A stretch of DNA of 33,075 nt from Enterobacterales bacterium (GTDB taxonomy: Bacteria; Pseudomonadota; Gammaproteobacteria; Enterobacterales; Enterobacteriaceae). This document shows, piece by piece, positions 1 through 7,999 of the stretch. The notes under the pieces are model-generated. The model worked only from the letters and a program-made list of their open reading frames with translations, was not told the DNA's origin and made no database searches. A program made the position numbers and the translations under genes. Each line of letters opens with the position of its first letter. The first letter of the stretch is position 1. The stretch spans positions 1 to 33,075 of the forward strand of contig CANJWD010000011.1 in the NCBI GenBank assembly GCA_947478475.1, given 5' to 3'.

Positions 1-71
1 CCAGGCAGATGAGGTTCCAGCAGGCCCCAGACATGATCGGATATATCGTGGCGGCGGTGGGCTAAATTCAT
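1..71 (-). CDS. IS5-family transposase, N-terminal fragment (runs off the left edge)
   Basis: Reading the minus strand from the ATG at 71 gives 23 complete residues beginning MNLAHRRHDISDHVWGLLEP and continuing HLPG to the window edge. The pattern HDISD-x-VW-x-LL-x-PHLPG is the typical start of IS5-family DDE transposases, where it opens a small helical domain of unknown function ahead of the catalytic domain. An AGGA lies directly upstream of the ATG as a weak ribosome binding site. The catalytic residues are outside the window, so I cannot say whether the element is intact. No alternative reading of this stretch looks like a protein end that I recognise. Confidence 0.75.
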   Translation of the reverse strand, partial: MNLAHRRHDISDHVWGLLEPHLP

Positions 72-110
72 TCCTGAACCATCTCAACAGTAGTTGTTAT
101 TTTCTGCATG
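1..110 (-). mobile_element. End of an IS5-like insertion sequence (boundary approximate)
   Basis: The transposase start at 71 implies that the terminal inverted repeat lies between about 75 and 129. Elements of this type have only a few tens of bases between the inverted repeat and the transposase start. I cannot place the exact end without the other terminus or the target duplication; 110 is a guess at the midpoint. The element abuts the small reading frame beginning at 130. Confidence 0.5.
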
Positions 111-129
111 ATAATATATTTTTTATTAC

Positions 130-417
130 GTGACGACACTATCTAATGCAGACTGGGATTTATCTTTTTGGTATGATTTTTTTCATTCAGCCGATCTTGA
201 GCGCTATCACGAAGAAATACATCCTTTAACCGCACAACCCGAAGCAATACTTCACGAACAACTGCAGCACTATATTTATGAAGAGAATTCTTTTACGCGC
301 CAGTTAACACCGGAATTACAGCATGCTTTTTTAGCCCGCTTTTACCAAATTCGCCGGCCTTTAAATGTACAACGTGATTATCAAGGAATCGCAATACAAT
401 TATGGCGCAAAAAATAA
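130..417 (+). CDS. Small protein of unknown function (95 aa), possibly truncated by the IS
   Basis: The frame is open from an in-frame TAA at 112-114 to the TAA ending at 417. The only conventional start is the GTG at 130, and no clear ribosome binding site precedes it. The product is rich in aromatic residues near the N terminus (DWDLSFWYDFFHSADLERYH) and ends in a basic tail. No signal peptide, membrane segment or known motif is visible and I do not recognise the family. Its stop overlaps the start of the downstream decarboxylase gene by 16 nt, so the two are probably translated together. Because an insertion sequence ends just upstream, it may be the surviving 3' part of a longer gene rather than a complete small gene. 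Confidence 0.55.
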   Translation: MTTLSNADWDLSFWYDFFHSADLERYHEEIHPLTAQPEAILHEQLQHYIYEENSFTRQLTPELQHAFLARFYQIRRPLNVQRDYQGIAIQLWRKK

Positions 418-2168
418 TTACTGATGCTATCAGACAAGCGGTAAAAAAGCTGATTGCCAGCCAATGGCTCTCTTCTGATGATCCTTTTTTGTTGTTTGAC
501 TTAGAGAGTGCATTGCAAAAAGCGCTGCGTTTTAAAACCAGCGCGGCGACCTGTTTTAGTCAACCTGAAATTGCCTACTCTTATAAATCCAATTCTCTGG
601 CTATGTGGTGTCAAGCACTGAGTAAACAGGGTTTTTCTGCTGAAGTAGCGTCGATGGATGAAATGCGGCTCGCACTGCAGGATGGATTTAGTCCGGATCA
701 TATTATTTTTGATGGACCTCTAAAACAGGATGCAGAATTGCGCTTTGCGGTTGAACAAGGTATCCGTATTCAGATTGATAATGCAGAAGAAGTTACCCGT
801 TTGCACACCATCTGCCGGGAATGCCAGATTCCATGTGCCATTTATGTCCGATTGTCACATTTTTATGATGATAATCTTTCGCGCTTTGGGTTAAATGAAG
901 GCGAATTTATCACGCTGTATCAAACACAATTACGTGATAATCCGCTGATTCAATTTAAAGGATTTCATCTCCATGTGGGCTCTAATTTAGCCTCCACCGA
1001 TAAGCTCTGTAAAACGCTGCAAGATTATGCGCCGCTGCTCGCCGTTTATATGCCAGAACAAGGGCATTTAGATTTAGGGAGCGGTTTTCCGTCCGATTCG
1101 TTTAGCAGCGACCCGAAATTGCCCACGCCAGATCCCGAGTTGTTTTTTGCCAGCATTAAAGCCAGGCTACAGGCAATCGCTGGGGAAGCGTATCAAAACT
1201 GGCGTATTATTTTTGAGCTAGGCAGACACTTTGTCGAAGATGCCGGTTACTGGATCGGTAAAATCATCAGCAGCAAGCCGCGTTATCACGCGAACGTCTT
1301 GCAAACTAACTTAGGCATTAACTGGATACCCTCAGTCAGAAACTGGCATCACTCCATAACACCCTTAGCCGCTACATCGCCAAATGCAGCATCGGAAAAT
1401 CAAATCATTGCCGGTTTTAATTGTTTTGAAGGTGATTGCTTATTCCCCTCCGTTAAACAGTATCGTTTTGCAGTGGGAGACTATTTTATTATCCGTGGCT
1501 GTGGCGCTTATGATTTACAGACCGCTAATCTGTGGACCAGAAAACAGGTCAGCGTCATCGCACTCTGCCAGCATGAATTACGGTTATGTCGCTTACCACA
1601 GGTGCTTGAGGAGTTTCGGGCACGCCATTTAATGCATGGACAGGAATCGCTGTGCGTGAATGCTACACTGACACTCTTCCCTGCTGACTGGCGGTTCAGT
1701 AATGCATTGTTTCAGGTAATTCAGTCCAATAAAACCCATTTTTCTGTTTTTATGGCCTGGCCAGCAAAGGTCAATCACGTAAAAGATACCGCTGATTTTT
1801 TAAACCGTTGTGCGCTTTCCCATCAAACAGGTACCAGCAAAACTTATGTGATCGTAGTAGAGAGTCAGGCAGTCGGGGTGCTTTCTTTGAACAGTATTGA
1901 TGCTGCTAACAAAACCGCCTATGTCGGCTACTGGCTCGATCAAAACCAGCAAGGGAAGGGGATTATCACCCATGCTTTGCAGGAAGTGATGCGCCATTAT
2001 GCCCAACAAGGAAGCGTGCGGCGTTTTGTGATTAAGTGCGCCACTATGAACGCATCAAGCAATCGGGTGGCTGTACGTTGTGGCTTTACTTTAGAGGGTG
2101 TGCTGAAACACGCAGAATATCTGAATGGTGTGTTTCATGATCAAAATAGCTACGCCAAAATTATCTGA
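402..2168 (+). CDS. Fold-III PLP-dependent decarboxylase fused to a RimL-like N-acetyltransferase
   Basis: The 588-residue product has two parts. Residues 1 to about 405 resemble the ornithine/diaminopimelate/arginine decarboxylase family 2: YSYKSN with the presumed PLP lysine K62, RFG at 161-163, HVGSN at 191-195, the phosphate-binding GSGFP at 226-230, ELGR at 272-275, CFEGD at 341-345 (likely active-site Cys) and GAYD at 368-371. Residues from about 415 to 588 align with essentially all of E. coli RimL: NKTAYVGYWLD, the acetyl-CoA loop QQGKG at 516-520, HYAQQG and RRFVIKC. Family knowledge predicts decarboxylation of a basic amino acid followed by, or coupled to, acetylation. Such decarboxylases occur in siderophore and polyamine pathways, but the substrate cannot be read here. 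The ATG at 402 lies inside the end of the preceding gene, with AAGGAA about 13 nt upstream. It could also be a deletion-born fusion of two unrelated genes. Confidence 0.85.
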   Translation: MAQKIITDAIRQAVKKLIASQWLSSDDPFLLFDLESALQKALRFKTSAATCFSQPEIAYSYKSNSLAMWCQALSKQGFSAEVASMDEMRLALQDGFSPDHIIFDGPLKQDAELRFAVEQGIRIQIDNAEEVTRLHTICRECQIPCAIYVRLSHFYDDNLSRFGLNEGEFITLYQTQLRDNPLIQFKGFHLHVGSNLASTDKLCKTLQDYAPLLAVYMPEQGHLDLGSGFPSDSFSSDPKLPTPDPELFFASIKARLQAIAGEAYQNWRIIFELGRHFVEDAGYWIGKIISSKPRYHANVLQTNLGINWIPSVRNWHHSITPLAATSPNAASENQIIAGFNCFEGDCLFPSVKQYRFAVGDYFIIRGCGAYDLQTANLWTRKQVSVIALCQHELRLCRLPQVLEEFRARHLMHGQESLCVNATLTLFPADWRFSNALFQVIQSNKTHFSVFMAWPAKVNHVKDTADFLNRCALSHQTGTSKTYVIVVESQAVGVLSLNSIDAANKTAYVGYWLDQNQQGKGIITHALQEVMRHYAQQGSVRRFVIKCATMNASSNRVAVRCGFTLEGVLKHAEYLNGVFHDQNSYAKII

Positions 2169-2179
2169 TAACTATTATT

Positions 2180-3352
2180 TCACCACCCCAGCGCATATTT
2201 CAGTGCCTGTTTTTTTATCCAGTCGCTGCGCTGCACGCAGGTCAGCACCCGGTTTCTGACGCGTTTTAGCAGCATGTTATCATTGCTAAATGTCGCGTAA
2301 AAAAAATCCATAGCACTTTGCATCAGCAGATTATCCGCACGGCGGCGATGCTGGTAGGTCAGTAACAGCGCTTCGCTCTCCCACGGCAGGGCGGCTGTAC
2401 GCGCACCATTGAGCACCTCTAACAGCACGCGCAGATCACGGTAACCGAGGTTAACTCCCTGGCCAGCCAGCGGATGAATGGTGTGAGCGGCATCCCCCAG
2501 CAACACCAGCCCGGGCTGAACATAACGCTGGGCGTGATGGCGTAGCAGCGGAAATGAGCCCGCGGCGCGGGCATGCACTGTGTTGAGGCGGGCGGGGAAG
2601 GCGCGCGTAATTTCTGCGTTCAGTGCCGGCAGTGGCAGCATTTGTAACTGACGAATGCGCGCCGGGCTGTCATACCAGACCAGCGAGGCCTGATGGCCGG
2701 TGAGTGGCAAAAAGGCCCGTGGCCCGGAGTGGAAAAACTGCTGCCAGGTGATATCCCCGGCGGGCGTTTCCGTTTCCACGCTCACCAACAGGCAGGCCTG
2801 ACGATAGTGCCAGCCCGTGCTGCCAATCCCGGCGAGGCGCCTGACTACAGAGTGTGCGCCATCGGCACCAATGACCAGGCGCGTTTGTAGCTGCTGGCCG
2901 TTATCCAGCGTCAGTTTCCAGCCAGTAGTGATTTTCTCCATATCGAGCAGCCGGGCCGGGCATAACAGATCTACGTCAGGCCAGCAGGCCAGCTGCTGCC
3001 ACAGTGCTGACTGCAACACGCTGTTTTCCACCATAAACCCCAGCTCCGGCAATGCCAGAGAGGCGGCATCAAAGATGACTTCGGATCCATGCTGTTCCCA
3101 GGTTTCCAGCCGGCGCCACGGGGCACAGCGCATCTGTTCCACAGCGGGCCAAACAGCGAGCTGCTTTAATAACTCCACGGACGTGCAGCTCAGTGCGGAA
3201 ACACGCAAACCGGGAGGAGTATCAGGCCCAACCACTGCCGCGGGCTGGTGCTCCAGCAATGCCGCCGACCAGCCACTGCGGGCCAGTCCAAGGGCCATCG
3301 CCGCGCCAGTCATGCCGCCTCCAACCACGACAATATCGTAATGTTGTTGCAT
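2180..3352 (-). CDS. ubiF: 2-octaprenyl-3-methyl-6-methoxy-1,4-benzoquinol hydroxylase UbiF
   Basis: FAD-dependent monooxygenase of aerobic ubiquinone synthesis, hydroxylating the ring of the demethoxy intermediate. At 390 aa it matches the usual length (391 in E. coli). The N-terminal dinucleotide fold VVVGGGMTGAAMALGLA, the second FAD/NADPH motif VIGADGAHSVVR and the C-terminal GDAAHTIHPLAGQGVNLG are all present. UbiF is preferred over the paralogues UbiH and UbiI because of AMRCAPWRRLETWE-like text, WQQF with GPRAFLPL, and the C terminus LKYALG. GGAG sits 9 nt upstream of the ATG. It follows rimI by about 60 nt on the same strand, which is not its E. coli neighbourhood, and it converges on the decarboxylase gene with an 11-nt gap. 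No damage is visible. Confidence 0.95.
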   Translation of the reverse strand: MQQHYDIVVVGGGMTGAAMALGLARSGWSAALLEHQPAAVVGPDTPPGLRVSALSCTSVELLKQLAVWPAVEQMRCAPWRRLETWEQHGSEVIFDAASLALPELGFMVENSVLQSALWQQLACWPDVDLLCPARLLDMEKITTGWKLTLDNGQQLQTRLVIGADGAHSVVRRLAGIGSTGWHYRQACLLVSVETETPAGDITWQQFFHSGPRAFLPLTGHQASLVWYDSPARIRQLQMLPLPALNAEITRAFPARLNTVHARAAGSFPLLRHHAQRYVQPGLVLLGDAAHTIHPLAGQGVNLGYRDLRVLLEVLNGARTAALPWESEALLLTYQHRRRADNLLMQSAMDFFYATFSNDNMLLKRVRNRVLTCVQRSDWIKKQALKYALGW

Positions 3353-3415
3353 CAGTTGCTCCGCTGCGCTGTTAACCCTGTTTGCTGCCCAGAGATAACG
3401 GGATTTTTTGTGCCA

Positions 3416-3874
3416 TCAGGCCAGTGATAATGCCATGATAATCGCATCTTCCCGTCCGTTATTGATCCCAGAATTGATACCAGGATAGTAGTCAGTACGC
3501 CGCGATACCTGATTAAAACCGGCACGTTCATATAACGCGATAGCGCCACTATTGGACGCTCTGACTTCAAGCCAGAGTGTAAGCGCTGCCCGCTGTTTCA
3601 GCTGCGTCGTTAGGTGTTGCAGCAGCAAATATCCATAGCCCTGGCGTTGATATTCAGGATGAATGGCAAGATTAAACAGTGTTGCTTCCCCTAAGAGTAA
3701 CTGTGTGATAGCAAAACCGACCATTTTTTCAGCAACAGTCAGCTTAACATTGAGGTAGTGTGCGCTCTGATTGCTGGCAAAGGTCTGTTCACTCCACGGA
3801 AAAGCATGGCAGGCACGTTCGATTTGCAAAGCGGCGGCCAGGTCGGCCGCGGTCAGGGGGGAAATTTGGTTCAT
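3416..3874 (-). CDS. rimI: Ribosomal protein S18-alanine N-acetyltransferase RimI
   Basis: GNAT acetyltransferase that acetylates the N-terminal alanine of ribosomal protein S18. I start it at the ATG at 3874, which overlaps the TGA of holD as ATGA and aligns with the E. coli N terminus; a longer reading from 3895 would add seven unsupported residues. Visible features are HAFPWSEQTFASNQ, the acetyl-CoA motif YQRQGYG, LWLEVRASN and the tail GREDAIIMAL. Near the C terminus the sequence PGINSGINNGRED has a four-residue insertion relative to E. coli, caused by a 12-bp tandem duplication at 3461-3484. holD-rimI is the E. coli order. Confidence 0.95.
   Translation of the reverse strand: MNQISPLTAADLAAALQIERACHAFPWSEQTFASNQSAHYLNVKLTVAEKMVGFAITQLLLGEATLFNLAIHPEYQRQGYGYLLLQHLTTQLKQRAALTLWLEVRASNSGAIALYERAGFNQVSRRTDYYPGINSGINNGREDAIIMALSLA
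3461..3484. repeat. 12-bp tandem duplication inside rimI
   Basis: Two adjacent copies of a 12-bp unit (ATTGATCCCAGA then ATTGATACCAGG). They add four codons to rimI at a surface-like position between YYPG and GRED. Confidence 0.8.
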
Positions 3875-4257
3875 ATACGACACATCTGCTGCCACAACGC
3901 GCGTTTTGCTGGTGTATTTTTCGAAAGTTCAGCCAGCGGCGGGCTGTGCAGCTGCACCCCGGGAAGCGACAGGGGCTCGGAGATGCCCAGTCGCCAGCTG
4001 GTGCACTGGGTGGCCTCAGGCAGCCGCGCCACCTGCGCCGGCCGCAGTATAAGGGCCTGTTGTGCCACTAGCCCCATACTGCGCAAGATATCACACAACA
4101 GCGGGTCTCGTATGTCGGGGGGGGGATCAGCGACAATCAGCAAACGAACAGTCTCTGCTATGTTAAGGGCACTCTCACCCCGCAATACCGCCGGGCGATG
4201 CAATACCCACTGGGTAATCCCCAGTTGTTGTAATATGTTGTCACGTTTTTCCGACAT
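3871..4257 (-). CDS. holD: DNA polymerase III psi subunit HolD
   Basis: Psi subunit of the clamp-loader complex; it bridges the loader to chi and SSB. The ATG at 4257 gives 128 aa and aligns from the first residue with E. coli HolD (137 aa): MSEKRD then LQQLGITQW, RPAVLRGE, DPLLCDILR, SWRLGISEPLSLPGVQL and ALWQQMC. An upstream TTG at 4269 is possible but unlikely. The stop overlaps the rimI start (ATGA), implying coupled translation. The C terminus stops about nine residues before the E. coli end. A run of nine cytosines (coding strand) encodes DPPPD at the 4117-4125 region and is a slippage-prone site, but the frame is intact. Confidence 0.93.
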   Translation of the reverse strand: MSEKRDNILQQLGITQWVLHRPAVLRGESALNIAETVRLLIVADPPPDIRDPLLCDILRSMGLVAQQALILRPAQVARLPEATQCTSWRLGISEPLSLPGVQLHSPPLAELSKNTPAKRALWQQMCRI

Positions 4258-4438
4258 AGCACACCACAAGTTAACGTCGTCGTTTTATGCAGGTTATGCT
4301 AGCAAATCACACGAACCCTGGCCAATAGCTAACAATGACATGCTGTCAACACAACCAGGGTGTGGCGGCGGCGCCAGTAATCCGCTATAAACCTGCCGAT
4401 ACTCAATTTTTAAAAAAAAACTGATAAAGGAAAAACCG
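4258..4438. promoter_or_regulatory. Divergent intergenic region holD / rsmC
   Basis: This 181-nt spacer separates two divergent genes, so promoters for both must lie here, as in E. coli. A run of A9 precedes the rsmC ribosome binding site (AAAGG, about 10 nt before the ATG). I see no clean sigma-70 hexamer pair that I would commit to. Confidence 0.45.
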
Positions 4439-5497
4439 ATGTCTGCATTAACCCCGGCCAGTGAAGTCATCCTGCGCCATCGCCATCAGCTTACCCAGCG
4501 CTGCGTACTGTTTGCCGGCGATTTACAGGACGCACTGCCCGTACACCTGGAGGCGATGGAGGTCCGCGTGCACACCAGTTACTATCAGCGCTGGCAACCG
4601 TTAAGCGCTGCGTTGCAGGAGCGGGTTCAGTTTTGTCTGCTGCCAGAGGCTGATTTCGTTGTGCAGTGCAATACCCTGATTTACTACTGGCCGAAAAGCA
4701 AACAGGAAGCACACTTCCAGCTCTGCCATTTGCTTTCGCTGTTGCCACCGGAGACGGACCTGTTTATCGTTGGTGAGAACCGCAGCGGAGTACGTAGCGC
4801 AGAAAGTTTGCTGGCAGAAATGACCATTCTGACCAAAATTGACAGTGCTCGCCACTGCACACTCTGGCATGGCCGCCTGAGAAAACAGGCGGTATTTGAT
4901 CTGAATGCCTGGTGGGGAAGTTATCAGGTGGGCGATATTTGTGTTAAAACACTGCCGGGAGTTTTTAGCCATCGTGCGATGGACAGTGGCAGCCAGCTGC
5001 TGGTCTCCTCTTTTGCCACGGATCCCCTGAGCGGTAATGTGCTGGATATGGGCTGTGGCAGCGGGGTATTAGCCGCCGTGTTAGCCAGATGTTCAGCGCA
5101 AGTCACACTCACACTAAGCGATGTGTATGCCGGCGCCATGGCGGCAAGCCGTGCGACACTGGCCGCTAACCAGCTGAGCGCAACCGTGATTGCCAGTAAC
5201 GTTTATTCTGCTATTTCCGGGCGTTTCGACGCGATTATCGCCAATCCTCCCTTTCATGAAGGCCTGAAAACCAGCCAACAGATGGCAGAAATGCTGATTC
5301 ACGGTGCCGTCACTCACCTGCGCCCGGGTGGCCGGTTGCGTATTGTAGCGAATGCATTTTTGCCGTATCCGGCGCTGCTGGATGCTACCTTTGGCAACCA
5401 TGAAATCCTGGCGTATACCGGTCGTTTTAAAGTTTACCAGGCAACGCTGAACCCTCGCGCCGTGCCAGGGACCTCCGGCCCAGGCATCGCTAACTGA
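4439..5497 (+). CDS. rsmC: 16S rRNA m2G1207 methyltransferase RsmC
   Basis: SAM-dependent methyltransferase modifying G1207 of 16S rRNA within the 30S subunit. It has 352 aa against 343 in E. coli. The degenerate N-terminal domain contains [20 protein letters not shown], and [12 protein letters not shown]. The catalytic domain has the SAM-binding loop [12 protein letters not shown] and the N2-guanine methylase signature [10 protein letters not shown], followed by [12 protein letters not shown] and a GRFKVY tail. The start follows AAAGG and aligns with MSA.TPASEV in E. coli. The C terminus is about ten residues longer and ends in a Gly/Pro-rich tail unlike E. coli, possibly from drift at the stop. 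It converges on degP. Confidence 0.95.
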   Translation: MSALTPASEVILRHRHQLTQRCVLFAGDLQDALPVHLEAMEVRVHTSYYQRWQPLSAALQERVQFCLLPEADFVVQCNTLIYYWPKSKQEAHFQLCHLLSLLPPETDLFIVGENRSGVRSAESLLAEMTILTKIDSARHCTLWHGRLRKQAVFDLNAWWGSYQVGDICVKTLPGVFSHRAMDSGSQLLVSSFATDPLSGNVLDMGCGSGVLAAVLARCSAQVTLTLSDVYAGAMAASRATLAANQLSATVIASNVYSAISGRFDAIIANPPFHEGLKTSQQMAEMLIHGAVTHLRPGGRLRIVANAFLPYPALLDATFGNHEILAYTGRFKVYQATLNPRAVPGTSGPGIAN

Positions 5498-5530
5498 TTA
5501 CCAGTCTCTTTTCTGGCGGCCAGCAGTGAC

Positions 5531-5580
5531 ACCTGTTTATTGCATTAGTTTATTGCATTAAGTTTATTGTATTAACAGGT
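5531..5580. repeat. 13-bp tandem repeat (x3) inside an inverted repeat at the degP 3' end
   Basis: Three copies of GTTTATTGCATTA-like units lie at 5535-5547, 5548-5560 and 5562-5574 (one extra A between the last two). They are bracketed by ACCTGTTTA (5531-5539) and TTAACAGGT (5572-5580), which pair with one mismatch. The degP TAA (5564-5566) falls inside the last unit, so the duplicated unit carries the degP stop codon. The hairpin could act as a transcription end but has no U-run of the usual kind. Confidence 0.75.
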
Positions 5581-6982
5581 AGATATTACTGCCGTTTCTG
5601 AGGATATATAACGCAATTACATCATTTTTGGTGTTAAGTAGTTTGCGTAATTCCCCCAAATGACGCACGGGTTGCTGGTTAACCGCCAGAATAATGTCAT
5701 CCTTCTTCAGCCCGGCTTTCGCCGCCGCCGATCCAGCTTTAACATCAGCAATTTTTACGCCTTTCTGCCCATTAACGTCGAACTCACTTAACATTACGCC
5801 AGCAATTCTGTCGTCGATATCACCAGGTTCAATGTATAGCGGCACGCTTTGTACCAGGGTAATCCTGACTGACCGAGACGTCCCATCGCGTAACAAATCT
5901 AAACTTATCTCACTGCCGACAGGCAGTGTTGCAACTTCTGCACGGAAGGCTGCAAAACTGGCAACAGGTTTGCCATTCATCGTAGTGATCACGTCACCGG
6001 CCTTGATGCCGCCTTTATCTGCCGATGAACCCGGTAATACCTGGCTGACAAATACCCCTCGCTGCGCATCAACTTTTATCGCTTTCGCCAGTTCAGCATT
6101 CAGCTCGGTCCCTATGATACCGAGTTCCCCACGCTTCACCTGGCCAGACTCCATCATCTGGGCTGTCAGATTCTTCACCATGTTACTCGGAATAGCAAAA
6201 CCTATGCCAATATTACCCCCTTCTGGTGCCAGAATAGCAGTGTTAATACCTATCAGTTCACCGCGTAAGTTAACCAGTGCTCCACCCGAGTTACCCCGGT
6301 TAATCGCTGCATCGGTTTGGATAAAATTTTCATAATTTTCAGCGTGTATTCCACTGCGGCCCAGCGCCGAAACAATCCCTGCCGTTGCGGTTTCACCAAG
6401 GCCAAAAGGGTTGCCAATGGCAACAGTATAATCGCCAACTCGTAGCAAATTTGAGTCAGCAATCGCTATCTCAGTCAGATTTTTGAAATCTTTTAACTTT
6501 AGCAATGCAATATCAGAACGCGGATCTTTACCAATAATCCGGGCATCACATTTACGACCGTCATTAAGGCTGACCTGAATGTTACTGGCATTATCAACGA
6601 CGTGATAATTCGTTACGACATAACCCTTTGCCGCATCAATGACCACGCCAGCACCGATGGTGCGAAAAGACTCTTTCGCGGACTGTTTGCCTTCCTCCTG
6701 GCACATTGGCGATCCCTGTAATGGCGAACCATCCTGACAAAATGGTGAATTTTTGCCAAAAAATTGCTGAAATTGCGGTGGCATCGTATTGCGACTGACA
6801 GTCGTGCTACTTTCAACATTAATGCTCACCACCGAAGGCATAACCCGCTCCAGCATCGGTGCCAGACTTATGAACGGTTGCACATCGGGTACCGCAGTCT
6901 GTGCTGTTGCAAAAAAAACTGGCCCCATGGCTAAGCTCACGCTTAATGCCAGTACGCTTAGTGCTAACGTTGTATTTTTCAT
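5564..6982 (-). CDS. degP: Periplasmic serine protease/chaperone DegP
   Basis: HtrA-family protease that degrades or refolds misfolded envelope proteins. It is 472 aa (474 in E. coli). A signal peptide covers about residues 1-27. The catalytic triad is H127 (in TNYHVVDN, where E. coli has Asn before His), D157 (DPRSDIAL) and S232 (RGNSGGAL). The two cysteines of the LA loop (C82, C94) that define DegP rather than DegQ are kept. PDZ1 spans about 280-370 and PDZ2 about 385-470, ending IYLLIQ. AGGGA lies about 9 nt before the ATG. In E. coli dgt sits between mtnN and degP; here it is gone and the genes face apart. Envelope-stress control is expected from the family, but I could not identify a sigma-E promoter. 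Confidence 0.95.
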   Translation of the reverse strand: MKNTTLALSVLALSVSLAMGPVFFATAQTAVPDVQPFISLAPMLERVMPSVVSINVESSTTVSRNTMPPQFQQFFGKNSPFCQDGSPLQGSPMCQEEGKQSAKESFRTIGAGVVIDAAKGYVVTNYHVVDNASNIQVSLNDGRKCDARIIGKDPRSDIALLKLKDFKNLTEIAIADSNLLRVGDYTVAIGNPFGLGETATAGIVSALGRSGIHAENYENFIQTDAAINRGNSGGALVNLRGELIGINTAILAPEGGNIGIGFAIPSNMVKNLTAQMMESGQVKRGELGIIGTELNAELAKAIKVDAQRGVFVSQVLPGSSADKGGIKAGDVITTMNGKPVASFAAFRAEVATLPVGSEISLDLLRDGTSRSVRITLVQSVPLYIEPGDIDDRIAGVMLSEFDVNGQKGVKIADVKAGSAAAKAGLKKDDIILAVNQQPVRHLGELRKLLNTKNDVIALYILRNGSNIYLLIQ

Positions 6983-7291
6983 AGTGCGGTTCCCTGTGTG
7001 GATCTACGCCAGTCTGATCTCATATAAAATCCGTACTATCACCAGTACATGCAAATTCAGTTATACACGAATTTATACTAACGCAATAAATACAGGTAAC
7101 GCCCGGACGACGCAGAGCATAGCAAATGGAGCGTTATTGCACATCGGAACATTCTGTGTAGCCGTCAGTACGCATTTCCATACCAAACTTGTCTGGCAGT
7201 TTCACAAACAATAAAATATATTAGCCCTGTTTTTGATGGCAAATAACGTCGATGACAAATAATATCGATAAAAAATAATGGAGCCGCGATT
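6983..7291. other. Intergenic region degP / mtnN
   Basis: About 309 nt between divergent genes. It must carry the promoters of both. E. coli has dgt here; I found no recognisable dgt fragment on either strand. Near mtnN there is a 16-bp tandem duplication (7240-7271). Open frames crossing the region look like chance. Confidence 0.5.
7240..7271. repeat. 16-bp tandem duplication upstream of mtnN
   Basis: CAAATAACGTCGATGA (7240-7255) is followed by CAAATAATATCGATAA (7256-7271) and a partial third copy (AAAATAAT). Two tiny frames arise (7236-7262 and 7252-7278), both closing before the mtnN ribosome binding site at 7279-7284. Confidence 0.65.
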
Positions 7292-7999
7292 ATGACCATA
7301 GGTATTATTGGTGCTATGGAGCAGGAAATCACTCTGCTGCGCGATCAGATCAAAAATCGCCAGACGCTGTCACACCCGGGTTGTGAAATCTATACCGGGC
7401 AGCTGCAAGGCGTGGACGTGGCGCTGCTGAAATCCGGAATAGGGAAAGTGGCTGCCGCCATCGGTGCAACACTGCTACTGGAGACGTGTCGCCCGGATAA
7501 GGTTATCAATACGGGCACAGCAGGCGGGCTGGCAGCCGGGCTCAGTATTGGTGATATTGTCATTTCCAGTGCGGTGTGTTACCACGACGCTGATGTCACA
7601 GCATTTGGTTACCAGCCCGGGCAGATGGCAGGTTGCCCGGTAGCTTTTGTCGCTGATCCGGCGCTGATACTGCTGGCAGAACGCTGCGTACAACAATTGA
7701 ATCTGACAGCGTCCAGCGGTCTGATTTGCACGGGGGATAGCTTTATTAATGGCGTAGCACCGCTGGCGCACATACGCGCCACCTTTCCTGATGTTGCCGC
7801 AGTAGAAATGGAAGCCGCCGCCGTTGGCCATGTCTGCCATCAATTCAACATCCCATTTGTGGTAGTGCGCGCGATTTCGGATGTTGCTGATCAACAGTCA
7901 CATCTTAGTTTCGAGCAATTTCTCTCTGTGGCGGCGACACGATCAACGCTGATGGTGGAAGCCATGTTACAGGCGTTACGCGACTCAAACACTGAATGA
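7292..7999 (+). CDS. mtnN: 5'-methylthioadenosine / S-adenosylhomocysteine nucleosidase
   Basis: Cleaves methylthioadenosine and S-adenosylhomocysteine to adenine and the thio-ribose, recycling by-products of SAM use and polyamine synthesis. 235 aa against 232 in E. coli. The N terminus [10 protein letters not shown] carries the catalytic general acid E12; [27 protein letters not shown] and [11 protein letters not shown] are conserved; VEMEAAA contains the substrate-binding Met-Glu pair; [15 protein letters not shown] contains the catalytic Asp of the family. TGGAG lies about 8 nt before the start. Its last 15 bases overlap the convergent erpA end, leaving no room for a terminator between them. 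Confidence 0.96.
   Translation: MTIGIIGAMEQEITLLRDQIKNRQTLSHPGCEIYTGQLQGVDVALLKSGIGKVAAAIGATLLLETCRPDKVINTGTAGGLAAGLSIGDIVISSAVCYHDADVTAFGYQPGQMAGCPVAFVADPALILLAERCVQQLNLTASSGLICTGDSFINGVAPLAHIRATFPDVAAVEMEAAAVGHVCHQFNIPFVVVRAISDVADQQSHLSFEQFLSVAATRSTLMVEAMLQALRDSNTE

Noticed and set aside
2-133. Plus-strand frame from the window edge to a TGA overlapping the GTG at 130
   Set aside because: Its translation (Gly/Asn-rich, low complexity) does not look like a protein end, and the opposite strand holds a clear transposase start.
2817-3341. Large plus-strand frame opposite ubiF
   Set aside because: Antisense shadow of a well-conserved gene; composition is Ser/Pro/Ala-rich as expected for such shadows. 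Similar frames opposite degP, mreB, yhdP and aroE were dropped for the same reason.
6983-7291. dgt remnant or regulatory RNA in the degP-mtnN spacer
   Set aside because: No Dgt motif or stable hairpin could be recognised by eye on either strand.
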